From Actinobacteria bacterium HGW-Actinobacteria-2 (GTDB taxonomy: Bacteria > Actinomycetota > Actinomycetes > Propionibacteriales > Propionibacteriaceae): DNA of 64,000 nt. Shown here one piece after another: positions 29,730 through 41,297 of the stretch; within the stretch, counting starts at the first letter, position 1; every line of letters starts with the position of its first letter. The position numbers and the translations under genes are program-made. The stretch covers positions 271,532 to 335,531 of the forward strand of contig PHEY01000006.1 of NCBI GenBank assembly GCA_002841335.1, read 5' to 3'. A model generated the notes under the pieces. It was not told the origin of the DNA. It saw nothing but the letters and a program-made list of their open reading frames with translations, and searched no databases.

Positions 29730-31209
29730 GAGCCAGCGCGATCAAGGTGCGCACGCTCATGCCGGTGCCGCCGGTGGGCACGTAGTCGTGGGCCGAGCCG
29801 TCGTTGAACGCCGGGCCGGCGATGTCGAGGTGTGCCCAGGGGATCTCCTCGGGCACGAACTTGGACAAGAAGGCCGCTGCGGTCAGGGCGCCGCCGAAGC
29901 GATCAGCACCAGACCGGGTGTCAGCCACGGCTGAGTCCAGCTTCGGTGCGGCGTCTTCGGGGATCGGCAGCTGCCAGAACGACTCGCCGGCCGCCTCGGC
30001 GGCGTCCAGCACCAGATCGGCGGTCTCGTCGTCGCGGGCCATCAGGCCGGCGGTGTTCAGGCCGAGGGCCACCATGCAGGCGCCGGTGAGGGTGGCCACG
30101 TCGATCACCAGGTCAGGGGTTTCGGTGGAGCACTTGGCCAGCGCGTCGGCCAGCACCAGCCGACCCTCGGCGTCGGTGTTGTAGTTCTCCACGGTCAGGC
30201 CGTTGAACATGGTCAGGATGTCGGAGGGACGTCCGGCGGTGCCTGAGGGCATGTTCTCCGCCATCGCGGCCCAGGCGGTCACCTTGATCCGCAGGCCGAG
30301 TTGGGCGATCCCGGCCACCGCGGCCAGCACCGAGGCCGCACCGGCCATGTCGCACTTCATCGTGTACATGCCTTCGGCGGTCTTCAGGTCCAGCCCGCCG
30401 GAGTCGAAGGTGATGCCCTTGCCGACGAGTGCCAGGTGGAAACGGGCGCCGCGCGGGGCGTAGGACAGCTTCACCAGTCGGGGCTTGCGGGACGAGCCGG
30501 CGCCGACAGCGGTCAGGCCGCCGAAGCCCTCCTTCTCCAGGGCCTTGTCGTCCCACACCTCGACGCCGAGCTTGGAGGTCTTGGCCAGCGTGCGGACGGC
30601 CTCGGCGAAGGTCTCGGGGTAGAGCAGGTTGGCCGGGGTGTTCACCCAGTCGCGTGCCTGCACAACTGCGGTTGCGGTCGCCACGGCCAGGTCGAGGGCC
30701 TGCTTGGCTTCGGGCTTCTTGGCGGCGCCGACCAGGCGCAACTCGCCGATGCCGGGCTTGTCGGCCTTGGTCGGGCCGTAGCGGTAGCTGGCCAACAGCG
30801 CACCTTCGGCCGCGCCCTTGATCAGGCTCGGCTCGGCGGTCTCCACGCTGATGGTCACCTTGTGCGGCTCGGTACCGGGCAGCCCGGAGATCAGCCGGAC
30901 GGCCGCGCCCACGGCTCGGCGCACCTGCTCGGCGGTCACGTCGATCGGACCCAGACCCACGACAACCAGCTTGTCGGCGCCCGGCAGCGGCAGCAGCACG
31001 GCCTTGCCGTTCTTCGTCGATCCGCCGAGGTCCTTGACCATGGCGATCAGATCGCCGCCGAAGGTCTTGCTCGCCGCCGCAGCCACCGCGTCCGGCAGGC
31101 CGATCAGAATGTCGCCGTCGTTGGTTTCAGCCAAGCCGGCGACCAGGATGCCGGGATGCTTGTCGATGGCCGCAGCGAGGCTGATTTCGGGGAGAGTGAA
31201 GCTGAACAC
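29713..31209 (-). CDS. pepA: Leucyl aminopeptidase (M17)
   Basis: VGKGITFDSGGLDLKTAEGMYTMKCDMAGAA, NTDAEGRLVLADAL; GTG start 31209 (VFSFTLPEISLAAA). Confidence 0.95.
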   Translation of the reverse strand: MFSFTLPEISLAAAIDKHPGILVAGLAETNDGDILIGLPDAVAAAASKTFGGDLIAMVKDLGGSTKNGKAVLLPLPGADKLVVVGLGPIDVTAEQVRRAVGAAVRLISGLPGTEPHKVTISVETAEPSLIKGAAEGALLASYRYGPTKADKPGIGELRLVGAAKKPEAKQALDLAVATATAVVQARDWVNTPANLLYPETFAEAVRTLAKTSKLGVEVWDDKALEKEGFGGLTAVGAGSSRKPRLVKLSYAPRGARFHLALVGKGITFDSGGLDLKTAEGMYTMKCDMAGAASVLAAVAGIAQLGLRIKVTAWAAMAENMPSGTAGRPSDILTMFNGLTVENYNTDAEGRLVLADALAKCSTETPDLVIDVATLTGACMVALGLNTAGLMARDDETADLVLDAAEAAGESFWQLPIPEDAAPKLDSAVADTRSGADRFGGALTAAAFLSKFVPEEIPWAHLDIAGPAFNDGSAHDYVPTGGTGMSVRTLIALAHARAN

Positions 31210-31360
31210 CGTGACTGCCTTCTGGAGTTGGTAGTGAAAGTCAGCCTCTAGGCTAGTCCGCTCGGGCGGCTGACCGCGCCCCCCACGGCGATCAGGTTCG
31301 TCCAGGCCCAGCGCAACCTGGTTCGGATCGCTAGCCTGATGCCCGAACAGGAGGAAGCCC

Positions 31361-32455
31361 ATGTCCGATCCGATCCTTTCCCCGCTGCACGAGCGCCATG
31401 TCGCCCTCGGCGCCAAGTTCTCCGAGTTCGGGGGCTGGCTGATGCCGCTGCAGTACGCCGGAGTGGTCGCCGAGCACAAAGCAGTGCGCAGTTCGGTCGG
31501 CGTCTTCGATGTCAGTCACCTGGGCAAGATGCGGATCACCGGGTCGGGTGCGGTCGACTTCGTCAACAGCTGCCTGACCAACGACCTGCGACGGATCGGT
31601 GCGGGGCAGGCGCAGTACACGCTGCTGTGCAATGACGACGGCGGCGTGATCGACGACATGATCGCCTACCTGTTCAGCGAGGACGAAGTCTTCGTGATCC
31701 CGAACGCGGCCAACACCACCGAGGTGGTGGCCACCATCGCTGCCGCTGCGCCGGCCGGGATCACAGTCACCAACGAGCACCGCGACTTCGCCGTGATCGC
31801 CGTCCAGGGCACCGACTCCGACGAGGTGCTGACCGCCCTCGGCTTACCGGTCGGACAGGACTACATGGCCTTCGCGATCGCGTCCTGGGACGGCACGCCG
31901 CTGACCGTGTGCCGCACCGGCTACACCGGCGAACGCGGCTACGAACTCGTCGTTCCGGCCGCGGCCGCGCCGGCGCTGTGGGACGCGGTGATGGCCGCGG
32001 GAGCGCAGTACGGCATCGCGCCGTGCGGGCTGGGCGCCCGCGACACCCTGCGCACCGAGATGGGCTACCCGCTGCACGGTCACGACCTGAGCCCGGCGAT
32101 CAGCCCGGTGATGGCCAACCTGAACTGGGCCGTGGGCTGGGACAAGCCGAGCTTCTTCGGTGCCGCCGCGCTGCGCGCGCAGCGCGAGGCCAAGACCGGC
32201 CCGCTGCTGCGCGGCCTGCGCTCGGCCGGCCGGGCGATCCCGCGTCCGGAGATGTCGGTGTACGTCGGTGATGCCGCCGTTGGCGAGGTCACCTCCGGCA
32301 CCTTCTCCCCGACCTTGGGGGTGGGGGTGGCCCTAGCGTTGCTGGACCGCAGTGTGAAGCTCGGCGATCAGGTCGAGGTCGAACTGCGTGGACGCCGTGA
32401 GCCTTTCGAGGTGGTCAAGCCGCCGTTCGTCACCCCCGGCGTCCGCGAGGCCTGA
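31361..32455 (+). CDS. gcvT: Aminomethyltransferase (glycine cleavage T protein)
   Basis: [61 protein letters not shown]. Confidence 0.95.
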   Translation: MSDPILSPLHERHVALGAKFSEFGGWLMPLQYAGVVAEHKAVRSSVGVFDVSHLGKMRITGSGAVDFVNSCLTNDLRRIGAGQAQYTLLCNDDGGVIDDMIAYLFSEDEVFVIPNAANTTEVVATIAAAAPAGITVTNEHRDFAVIAVQGTDSDEVLTALGLPVGQDYMAFAIASWDGTPLTVCRTGYTGERGYELVVPAAAAPALWDAVMAAGAQYGIAPCGLGARDTLRTEMGYPLHGHDLSPAISPVMANLNWAVGWDKPSFFGAAALRAQREAKTGPLLRGLRSAGRAIPRPEMSVYVGDAAVGEVTSGTFSPTLGVGVALALLDRSVKLGDQVEVELRGRREPFEVVKPPFVTPGVREA

Positions 32456-32485
32456 TCGCGTCGGAACCGGGAGCCGTTCAGCCCG

Positions 32486-32501
32486 ATACCCCACGGGGTA
32501 T
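32486..32501. promoter_or_regulatory. CsoR/CstR-family-like operator ATACCCC-AC-GGGGTAT overlapping the -10 of the next gene
   Basis: Perfect 7-bp arms; TATAGT (32499-32504) overlaps its right arm; ATG 6 nt downstream. Confidence 0.6.
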
Positions 32502-32510
32502 AGTGCGGGC

Positions 32511-33002
32511 ATGCAGGAACTGTTCCGCGAACCGCCGACTCCGGTGATCGAGGTGGCACCACCGTCGATCGGTGCACGGCTGCGTTCCTGGCCGAAGCGT
32601 CGCTGGACGGCCGCAGCGGTAGGCGCGGTGTCCATCGTGGCGTTGATCGGAATCTCCACCGCCATGATCCCCACCCCGATCTTCGGACGGGCCGTCCCCA
32701 CCACCTGGTGGGCCTGGCCGGTGCTGATCGCCACCGGAATCCTCGGCGGGATGCTGGGCGCCACCTACGTGCGTGATCCGTCCGCGCCGGCGAAGGAGAG
32801 CCGTTTCGGCCTGGCCGGGGGCGTGCTCAGCTTCTTCGCGGTGGGCTGTCCGGTCTGCAACAAGCTGGCGCTGCTGGCGCTGGGCTACACCGGCGCGCTG
32901 CAGTGGTTCGCCCCCGTTCAGCCGGTGCTGGGGGTGCTGGGGCTGGTGCTGATCGGCTGGGCGCTGTGGCGCCGACTGGCCAGGGAGAACGTCTGCTACT
33001 GA
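32511..33002 (+). CDS. Membrane protein with CPVCNK motif (putatively metal/thiol-related)
   Basis: Two N-terminal TMs, VGCPVCNKLALLALGYTGALQWFAPVQPVLGVLGLVLIGWALWRRL; start MQELFREPP. Confidence 0.78.
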   Translation: MQELFREPPTPVIEVAPPSIGARLRSWPKRRWTAAAVGAVSIVALIGISTAMIPTPIFGRAVPTTWWAWPVLIATGILGGMLGATYVRDPSAPAKESRFGLAGGVLSFFAVGCPVCNKLALLALGYTGALQWFAPVQPVLGVLGLVLIGWALWRRLARENVCY

Positions 33003-33199
33003 GACAGACTCATCGGGCCGTAGACGACCCGATCGCCCTCGACCAGCAGCACCGCTTGCACCCCACTGCCGGACAGATCGAGATAGTGCTCGGTCAGCCA
33101 CGCCTCGGCCTGCGCCTGAGTGGCGAAGCCGTCACCGACGGCGAGGTCCTCGGCCACCGCAGCCGGCAGTTCGGGCATCGTCGCCCAGCGGTAACTCAT
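32996..33199 (-). CDS. Small hypothetical protein (67 aa)
   Basis: MSYRWATMPELPAAVAEDLAVGDGFATQAQAEAWLTEHYLDLSGSGVQAVLLVEGDRVVYGPMSLSQ. Confidence 0.7.
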   Translation of the reverse strand: MSYRWATMPELPAAVAEDLAVGDGFATQAQAEAWLTEHYLDLSGSGVQAVLLVEGDRVVYGPMSLSQ

Positions 33200-33206
33200 G
33201 GCTGGA

Positions 33207-33770
33207 TCAGATCTCGTCGCCGGGGTTCACCTGCGGCGTCGGCACCCGGAAGCGCCGCATCGCGATGATCCGGTTGATCAGGTAGACCAGCAGGCCGCGG
33301 GTGGGCTCGTTCGGCAGCCGCTGCGCCAGCAGGGCCTTGAACTGCCGCCACAGGACGAACACATGCACGGCCAGCAGGGCCAGCGCCGCGTACGGCACGA
33401 AGGTGGCCACGATGGCGCCCGGCGGGTAGGCGTACATGATCACCAGCGCCAGCACGAGCGTGCTCATGATGGTGGGCATCCACCACTGGGCCATGCCCTT
33501 TCGGGAGTCGATGAAGTTGCGCAGCAGCACCCGGCTGGGCTCGTTGTCGACCTTCTTCCACGACTCCTCGCGCTGATGCGCCTTGGACTCACGGTCGCGG
33601 GCCCGTTGCTGGGACGGCGACAGGGTCGGGTTCAGGCGTTCGCGGCGGGCGGCCTCGGCCTCTTTGCGGGTCGGTGTGGGCACCTTCTTCTTGGCCGCCG
33701 TCGCAGCAGCGTCCGCAGCCGCAGTGGACGGTGCGTCCTCGGAGCGCTCGTACGGGCGGAACAATCCCAC
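33207..33770 (-). CDS. DUF3043 domain-containing membrane protein
   Basis: RPYERSEDAPS...KKKVPTPTRKEAEAARRERLNPTLSPSQQRARDRESKAHQREESWKKVDNEPSRVLLRNFIDSRKGMAQWWMP. Confidence 0.88.
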   Translation of the reverse strand: MGLFRPYERSEDAPSTAAADAAATAAKKKVPTPTRKEAEAARRERLNPTLSPSQQRARDRESKAHQREESWKKVDNEPSRVLLRNFIDSRKGMAQWWMPTIMSTLVLALVIMYAYPPGAIVATFVPYAALALLAVHVFVLWRQFKALLAQRLPNEPTRGLLVYLINRIIAMRRFRVPTPQVNPGDEI

Positions 33771-33842
33771 TTCTACCTGCCTTGTGATGCGACGATGTGT
33801 GCCACATCCTAGGTCAAATTGCGGTGTGGGGACGGAGGCGTG

Positions 33843-34178
33843 ATGGGCGAAGACCAACTGGTGGCCGCTCAGATGGAGTTTCAGGCGCGGTTGTCGGCTT
33901 TGCACGCCGCTCAGGCACACCTGGCCGAGTTGGAGGCCAGGTTGCGTCGCTTCACCATCGACCGCGACGTTTTCGGAGCGTCGGACGAGGCTGGACGAGC
34001 CGCCACCACGGTCGAGCGCGATCAGACGCGTGACGAGGTCGAACGCCTCCGCGTCGCGGCGCGAGATGCACACACCCGGCTGATCCGACTCGCCGGCCCC
34101 GGCTCGGAACCCGACCAGGTCGACTCCGAACCGCAGTTCACCGACTACCAGCAGCCGCCGTTCGCGGGGGCACAGTGA
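33843..34178 (+). CDS. Hypothetical coiled-coil-like protein
   Basis: MGEDQLVAAQMEFQARLSALHAAQAHLAELEARLRRFTIDRDVFG; SD GGAGG upstream. Confidence 0.65.
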   Translation: MGEDQLVAAQMEFQARLSALHAAQAHLAELEARLRRFTIDRDVFGASDEAGRAATTVERDQTRDEVERLRVAARDAHTRLIRLAGPGSEPDQVDSEPQFTDYQQPPFAGAQ

Positions 34179-35128
34179 GGCGCGGACGAGTCCTGGTGGC
34201 CTGCGACCGGATCGGTGCGCTCTCCTCGACGGAGGCAGGCGCGGCATTGGGGCGAGGACTGGCCGACTTCGCCGATGTGGCCGTGGTGCCGCTGGCGCTG
34301 GGTGGCCTCGACCTGGCCGAGGCGATCGCCACGATCGCGGCGGCCCCGGTGCACAGCGACGGCGCCGGCTGGTGGGTGCAGACCGGCGACGCGCTGGTCA
34401 TCGGCTGGCGCCAAGAGCCGCGCGGGTGGGACCCGGACGCCGACACCAGCGACTTGGGACGGTGGGTCGCAGCGGTGGCCGCGGACGCCCCCGAGCTTCC
34501 GGTGCATCTGGACCTGACCGGAGTGACCGCGATCGACGGCGGTGCCGGGTTGCTGGCGCACGCCGCCGAGCCGCTGGCCGGCCGATTGGAGCTGGCGATC
34601 GTGGCCGGTGACGACCTCGTCCGCCCGGCCACCGGGCTACAAGGGGTGGTGGCCACCCGTGGCTACGCCGCCGGTCTGGCCGTGGGTGAGGTGCTGGCTG
34701 CCGACAACGCGATGCAGGCCTACGCCGATCGGCTCGGAGCCGGCCTGGCCACGGCAGCCGGCGGCGGCGCGTCCGGGGGAGCGGGGCTGGCGGTGCTCCA
34801 TCTCGGAGGGCGGTTACTCAGTGGTCCGCAGTATTGCCACTTCCTCGCTCGGATGGAGCCGACGCTGGCCGCGGCGGACCTGGTGATCACCGGCTGCACC
34901 GCGCTGTCGGCGCTGGATCGCGGCGGGCCAGTCGTCGCCGCGGTGGCTGAGTGGGCCGATCACGCCCAGACGCCGTGTGTGGCCCTGGCCGGTGGCCAGG
35001 AGTTGTCCCGCCGCGAATTGCGTACCTTCGGGTTGGAGGGCATGTATGCGGTGCCGGTCGATGTGAGCGCCGACGCGCTCACTGCGACTGCCGTCCGCGT
35101 GGGTCGCAGCTGGTTCGCCGTGCGATGA
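34175..35128 (+). CDS. Glycerate kinase family protein
   Basis: ARMEPTLAAADLVITGCTALSALDRGGPVVAAVAEWADHAQTPCVALAGGQELSRRELRTFGLEGMYAV. Confidence 0.75.
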   Translation: MRRGRVLVACDRIGALSSTEAGAALGRGLADFADVAVVPLALGGLDLAEAIATIAAAPVHSDGAGWWVQTGDALVIGWRQEPRGWDPDADTSDLGRWVAAVAADAPELPVHLDLTGVTAIDGGAGLLAHAAEPLAGRLELAIVAGDDLVRPATGLQGVVATRGYAAGLAVGEVLAADNAMQAYADRLGAGLATAAGGGASGGAGLAVLHLGGRLLSGPQYCHFLARMEPTLAAADLVITGCTALSALDRGGPVVAAVAEWADHAQTPCVALAGGQELSRRELRTFGLEGMYAVPVDVSADALTATAVRVGRSWFAVR

Positions 35129-35216
35129 GGAACAGATTGCGTCGTCAACGACTTACACTGGCTGATCAGTGGCCGACCTGGACGTGTGGGGCCACCGTAC
35201 GGAAGGAAGCATCACC

Positions 35217-35564
35217 ATGACGGTTGACCAGCAGACTGCTACCGGCATCACGCTGACCGAGGTTGCGGCTCGCAAGGTGCAGTCGCTGCTCGAAGCCGAC
35301 GGCACCCCTGATCTGTTGCTGCGGATCTCGGTCGCTCCCGGCGGCTGCTCCGGCCTGCGCTATCAGTTGGCCCTCGACGACCGCGAGCTCGACGGCGACG
35401 TGGTCACCGACCACTTCGGCACCAAGGTCGTCACCGACAAGATGAGCCTGCCCTACCTGATGGGCGCGACCATCGACTTCGCCGACACCATCGAGCAGCA
35501 GGGCTTCACCATCGACAACCCCAATGCCACCAACTCCTGCGCCTGTGGAGATTCCTTCCAGTGA
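35217..35564 (+). CDS. erpA: HesB/IscA family iron-sulfur cluster insertion protein
   Basis: ITLTEVAARKVQSLL...LLRISVAPGGCSGLRYQLALDD...FTIDNPNATNSCACGDSF. Confidence 0.94.
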   Translation: MTVDQQTATGITLTEVAARKVQSLLEADGTPDLLLRISVAPGGCSGLRYQLALDDRELDGDVVTDHFGTKVVTDKMSLPYLMGATIDFADTIEQQGFTIDNPNATNSCACGDSFQ

Positions 35565-35578
35565 GACGCTGAGTGCGC

Positions 35579-35607
35579 AGAGCCGGTCCTTCGGGGCCGG
35601 CTCTTTT
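35579..35607 (+). terminator. Rho-independent terminator after erpA
   Basis: AGAGCCGGTCC-TTCG-GGGCCGGCTCT-TTT; 11-bp stem (one G-U) with UUCG loop. Confidence 0.85.
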
Positions 35608-35643
35608 GCTTCCCCGGCGGGGCGGACGGGACGATCATGGAGC

Positions 35644-36204
35644 ATGCCTTTGATCGAAGAACCCCGCCGGATGAATCTGCTGCTGCGCCTCGGGGTGGCG
35701 ATCTCCGAGCGGGTCACCGGACGCCGGATGCTGCCGGCTCGACTGTTGGCCTGGTATCCGAAGGCGGCGATCGGCTCCGGCGTCCTGGAAGCCCTGGTCG
35801 CCCACCACGAACCCTCGCCGCGGCTGCTCAAGCTGGTGCGGGTGGCCGCTTCGATCACCGCCAACTGCGCCTTCTGCGTGGACATGAACAGCTTCGAGCA
35901 CGACCGCGCCGGCCTCACCGATGCCGAGTTGGCGGCGCTGGCCGGTGACGTGGACGCGGTGGCCTCCTTCACCCCACGCGAGCGCTTGGCGATCGAGTAC
36001 GCCCGGCGGATCTCGTCCTCACCACTGCTCTTCCCCGAAGAACTGACCCGTGCCCTGCGTGCGGAGTTCAGCGAGCGGGAGCTGGTCATCCTGGCCACGA
36101 CCGCCGCACAGGTGAACTACTGGGCCCGGGTGGTCCAAGCCCTGGGCGTTCCGCCGGCCGGTTTCACCGAGGCCTGCAGGCTGCCCGAGCCCGGGCTAGC
36201 CTGA
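35644..36204 (+). CDS. Carboxymuconolactone decarboxylase (AhpD-like) family protein
   Basis: LVRVAASITANCAFCVDMNSFEH (CxxC), FTPRERLAIEYARRIS, VNYWARVVQALGV. Confidence 0.88.
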   Translation: MPLIEEPRRMNLLLRLGVAISERVTGRRMLPARLLAWYPKAAIGSGVLEALVAHHEPSPRLLKLVRVAASITANCAFCVDMNSFEHDRAGLTDAELAALAGDVDAVASFTPRERLAIEYARRISSSPLLFPEELTRALRAEFSERELVILATTAAQVNYWARVVQALGVPPAGFTEACRLPEPGLA

Positions 36205-36208
36205 GCCG

Positions 36209-36811
36209 GTGAACGAACCGCGCAAGCCCCGACGTCCGACCTTCCGGGAACCGGCGGCCCTGGAGGCGCTGGGGGAGACCTCCGACCCGGTGGCCGCGCT
36301 GCACGCCGCCCACGAGTCGGCCGCAGCGCTGCTGCATTTGGGACGGGCGGCCGCCGACCCTGCCGTGACCGCTCGACTGGTGGCGCTCACCGACGAAGTC
36401 GGTATCGACACCCTGGCCGAGGTGTGGTCTGCGCGTCCGGCCGACACCCTGCCCGGGGCGCTGTTCCGGCTCTACCTGTTGCGCGAATGGGTGCGGGTCA
36501 GCCCACAGTTGGCCGCCCGCGAGTATGCCGCCGGCATTCGGTTCACCGAGCCCAACCATGTGGTCGCCGGGGTGGAACCGCCCGGGCCGGATGAGGTGCG
36601 GCGGGTGGCCGACGAGATTCTGGCTGGTGTCTTCGCCGGCGACTTCGCGGTCGCGCTGGAGCGGGCCGCCGCCTTCTGCCAGGTGGTGGCCTCGGGGCGG
36701 GCCGACGTCACCGAGGGCCGCCAGGCCGTGCTGAGTGCGTCCAAGCTGCAGGAGATGGCCGTCGACCTGGCGGTCGCAGCCCGACTGTGGCGTGCCGACA
36801 AGCTGGTTTGA
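36209..36811 (+). CDS. Conserved actinobacterial hypothetical protein
   Basis: VNEPRKPRRPTFREPAALEALGETSDPVAALHAAHESAAALLHLGRAAADPAVTARLVALTDEVGIDTLAEVWS; TAGCCT 6 nt before GTG. Confidence 0.78.
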   Translation: MNEPRKPRRPTFREPAALEALGETSDPVAALHAAHESAAALLHLGRAAADPAVTARLVALTDEVGIDTLAEVWSARPADTLPGALFRLYLLREWVRVSPQLAAREYAAGIRFTEPNHVVAGVEPPGPDEVRRVADEILAGVFAGDFAVALERAAAFCQVVASGRADVTEGRQAVLSASKLQEMAVDLAVAARLWRADKLV

Positions 36812-36830
36812 CGCAGGTATCCTTTATGGC

Positions 36831-36913
36831 GGTGTCGGGCCGCGGTAGCCCCGGGCTCCAACATTCGCCGCTTCGAGCGGCCACGCGCCGAGAGGCGCTC
36901 CCGGCCCGACACC
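36831..36913 (+). ncRNA. Candidate structured ncRNA with cloverleaf-like fold
   Basis: Closing stem GGTGTCGGGCC/GGCCCGACACC (11 bp); internal hairpins AGCC-CCG-GGCT, GCCGCT-TCG-AGCGGC, GCGCC-GAGA-GGCGC; promoter-like CCGACA-N17-TATCCT predicts a TSS at about 36830. Confidence 0.4.
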
Positions 36914-36929
36914 ACCACCGGTCCCGCGG

Positions 36930-39016
<2,087 letters not shown>

Positions 39017-39136
39017 TTACGCTCACTGCACCGTTTGAGCGCCGGTTCGCCCACTGGACGAACGTGACAACAAGAACAAGGCTGCAGTCCGAACCGGTTA
39101 CCATGAGGACGCCCAAACTCCTGAAGCGAGGAACCG

Positions 39137-39526
39137 ATGAGCGACACCGCGCGGGTCATGTTGTACTCCGATGACCGGACCGTCCGCGAGCAGGTGCGGC
39201 TCGCCCTGGGTAAGAAGCTCGCCGGCCGCGAGCTGGAGATCGTCGAGATCGCCACCGGCCCGGCCGCGATCACGGCGATGGACACCAGTTCTTTCGACCT
39301 GCTCATCCTCGACGGCGAGGCCGTGCCCTACGGCGGCATGGGGTTGACCAAGCAGCTCAAGAGCGAGTTCGAGCCCTGCCCGCCGGTGCTGCTGCTGGTA
39401 GCGCGGGTGGCCGACGCCTGGTTGGCCACCTGGTCCGAGGCGGACGCCATTGCGTCCTACCCGCTCGATCCGATGTCGCTGCCCCAGACTGCCGCCAAGC
39501 TGCTGGGTGCCGAGCAGGCCGCGTAA
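39137..39526 (+). CDS. Response-regulator-receiver-like protein
   Basis: MSDTARVMLYSDDRTVREQVRLALGKK...SSFDLLILDGEAVPYGGMGLTKQLKSEF; precedes trpD. Confidence 0.78.
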   Translation: MSDTARVMLYSDDRTVREQVRLALGKKLAGRELEIVEIATGPAAITAMDTSSFDLLILDGEAVPYGGMGLTKQLKSEFEPCPPVLLLVARVADAWLATWSEADAIASYPLDPMSLPQTAAKLLGAEQAA

Positions 39527-39529
39527 CTC

Positions 39530-40567
39530 GTGACCTGGGCAGAGGTACTGACCGAGCTGATGGCTCGGCGCGACCTGAGCGGTGAGGCCGCAGCCTGGGC
39601 GATGGATCAGATTCTGGCCGGCGAGGCCACCGAAGCTCAGATCGCCGGCTTCGCCGTCGCGCTGCGGGCCAAGGGCGAGAGCGTGGCCGAGCTGACCGGG
39701 CTGTCCCAATCGATGCTGGATCACGCCACCCCGATTTCGCTGCCCGGCGAAGCCGTGGACGTGGTCGGCTCCGGTGGTGACCGGGCGATGACGGTGAACG
39801 TGTCCACGATGGCGGCGATCGTGGCCGCGGCCATGGGCGTTCCGGTGGTCAAGCACGGCAACCGGGCGGCCTCCAGCGCCTGCGGCACCGCAGACTGCCT
39901 CGAAGCGCTCGGCGTGGCCCTCGACGTGCCGCCGACCGCACAGCCCGCGGTGCTGGCCAAGACCGGCATTGTGTTCATGTTCGCCGCGATGTACCACCCG
40001 GCGTTGCGGTACGTGGCCGCCGCGCGGCGTGAACTCGGTGTGCAGACCACCTTCAACTTCCTCGGCCCGCTGGCCAACCCGGCCCGTCCGCACGCTTCGG
40101 CCATCGGCGTGGCCGATGCCCGGATGGCGCCGCTGGTCGCCGGGGTGCTGGCCGGACGCGGCCACCGCGGCCTGGTCTTCCACGGAGACGACGGCCTGGA
40201 CGAGCTGACCACCACCACCGCATCACGGGTGTGGCTGATCGCCGATGGTCAGGTCAGCGAGACCATCTTCGACCCGGCAGATCTCGGGATCGCCCGCGCG
40301 GTGCCGTCCGACCTGGTGGGCGGCGCGCCGGCTCACAACGCTCAGGTGGTGCGCGAGCTGCTGGCCGGCAAGACCGGCCCGGTGCGCGACATCGTGATGC
40401 TGAACGCGTCCGCGGCCGCACTGGCTTTCGCCGGCCCGAAGCCGGACGTGGCCGTTGCCGAGCAACTGGCGCCGCATTTCGCGCGGGCCGCCGAAGTGAT
40501 CGACACCGGCGCTGCGGCGTCGCTGTTGGACGCCTGGGTGGCCGCCACCCAAGCCGCTCGCGGCTGA
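39530..40567 (+). CDS. trpD: Anthranilate phosphoribosyltransferase
   Basis: DVVGSGGDRAMTVNVSTMAAIVAAAMGVPVVKHGNRAASSACGTADCLEALG; FLGPLANPARP. Confidence 0.96.
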   Translation: MTWAEVLTELMARRDLSGEAAAWAMDQILAGEATEAQIAGFAVALRAKGESVAELTGLSQSMLDHATPISLPGEAVDVVGSGGDRAMTVNVSTMAAIVAAAMGVPVVKHGNRAASSACGTADCLEALGVALDVPPTAQPAVLAKTGIVFMFAAMYHPALRYVAAARRELGVQTTFNFLGPLANPARPHASAIGVADARMAPLVAGVLAGRGHRGLVFHGDDGLDELTTTTASRVWLIADGQVSETIFDPADLGIARAVPSDLVGGAPAHNAQVVRELLAGKTGPVRDIVMLNASAAALAFAGPKPDVAVAEQLAPHFARAAEVIDTGAAASLLDAWVAATQAARG

Positions 40568-40579
40568 TCGCCCGACCGG

Positions 40580-41269
40580 CTAGCGCGGCAGCTGTCCGAC
40601 CACCACGGCCGTCGGCAGTAGCTGAGTCACCAGCAACGCCAACGGCACCCCCAGCAGCATGGACGGGCCGTAGGCGAACTTCTTGATGCCGCGCAGTCGG
40701 AGCGCGATAGCCCACACCGCTCCGACCACGGAGCCGAGTAAGAAGGCCCACATCGCCAGCGAGGGAGCGATGGCACCCATGGCTGCGCCGATCATGCCGG
40801 CCAGCCGGACGTCGCCGAAGCCGAGCTCCCCGCCGCTCAGCCGCCAGATCAGGGCGTACACCGCGGTGGCCGCCAACCCGATGCTGACCGACGCGGCCAG
40901 TGACCAGGGATCGGCCCGCCACCAGGCGCTGCCGAGCACTCCGACAGCGGTCAGCGCGAAGGTGAGGTAGTGCAGTCGCAGCGGCAGGTAGGTGGTGCGG
41001 GCATCGATCAGCCCCAGCAGCGCGCCGAGAGCGGCCAGAGGGATCAGGATCGGCCAGACCGTCATCGCGGACGAGGCGAGCATCAGCCAGCCGACGAGGA
41101 ATCCCACCGCGCCGACGCCGACGCGAAAACGCGGTGAGTCGAGCCCGACGAAGTCGGCTCGTGGCTCTTCATCAGGCACGGGGAACCAGGCCAGCAGCCG
41201 TCCGGTGAGCGCGGCCACGACCACGGCGGGCACGACAGCGATCAGCGCGGCAGTCACCGGGGTGGGCAT
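40580..41269 (-). CDS. A24 family (prepilin) peptidase
   Basis: LLGLIDARTTYLPLRLHY and GELGFGDVRLAGMIGAAMG Asp-protease motifs. Confidence 0.87.
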   Translation of the reverse strand: MPTPVTAALIAVVPAVVVAALTGRLLAWFPVPDEEPRADFVGLDSPRFRVGVGAVGFLVGWLMLASSAMTVWPILIPLAALGALLGLIDARTTYLPLRLHYLTFALTAVGVLGSAWWRADPWSLAASVSIGLAATAVYALIWRLSGGELGFGDVRLAGMIGAAMGAIAPSLAMWAFLLGSVVGAVWAIALRLRGIKKFAYGPSMLLGVPLALLVTQLLPTAVVVGQLPR

Positions 41270-41297
41270 GCCCGCACTCTAGTCGGCACCTCGACCC

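Noticed and set aside
36831-36913. tRNA gene call
   Set aside because: Has a cloverleaf-like fold and ends GACACC-A-CCA, but the closing stem is 11 bp, there is no T-arm GTTCRA and no recognisable D-arm/anticodon; kept as a candidate ncRNA instead.
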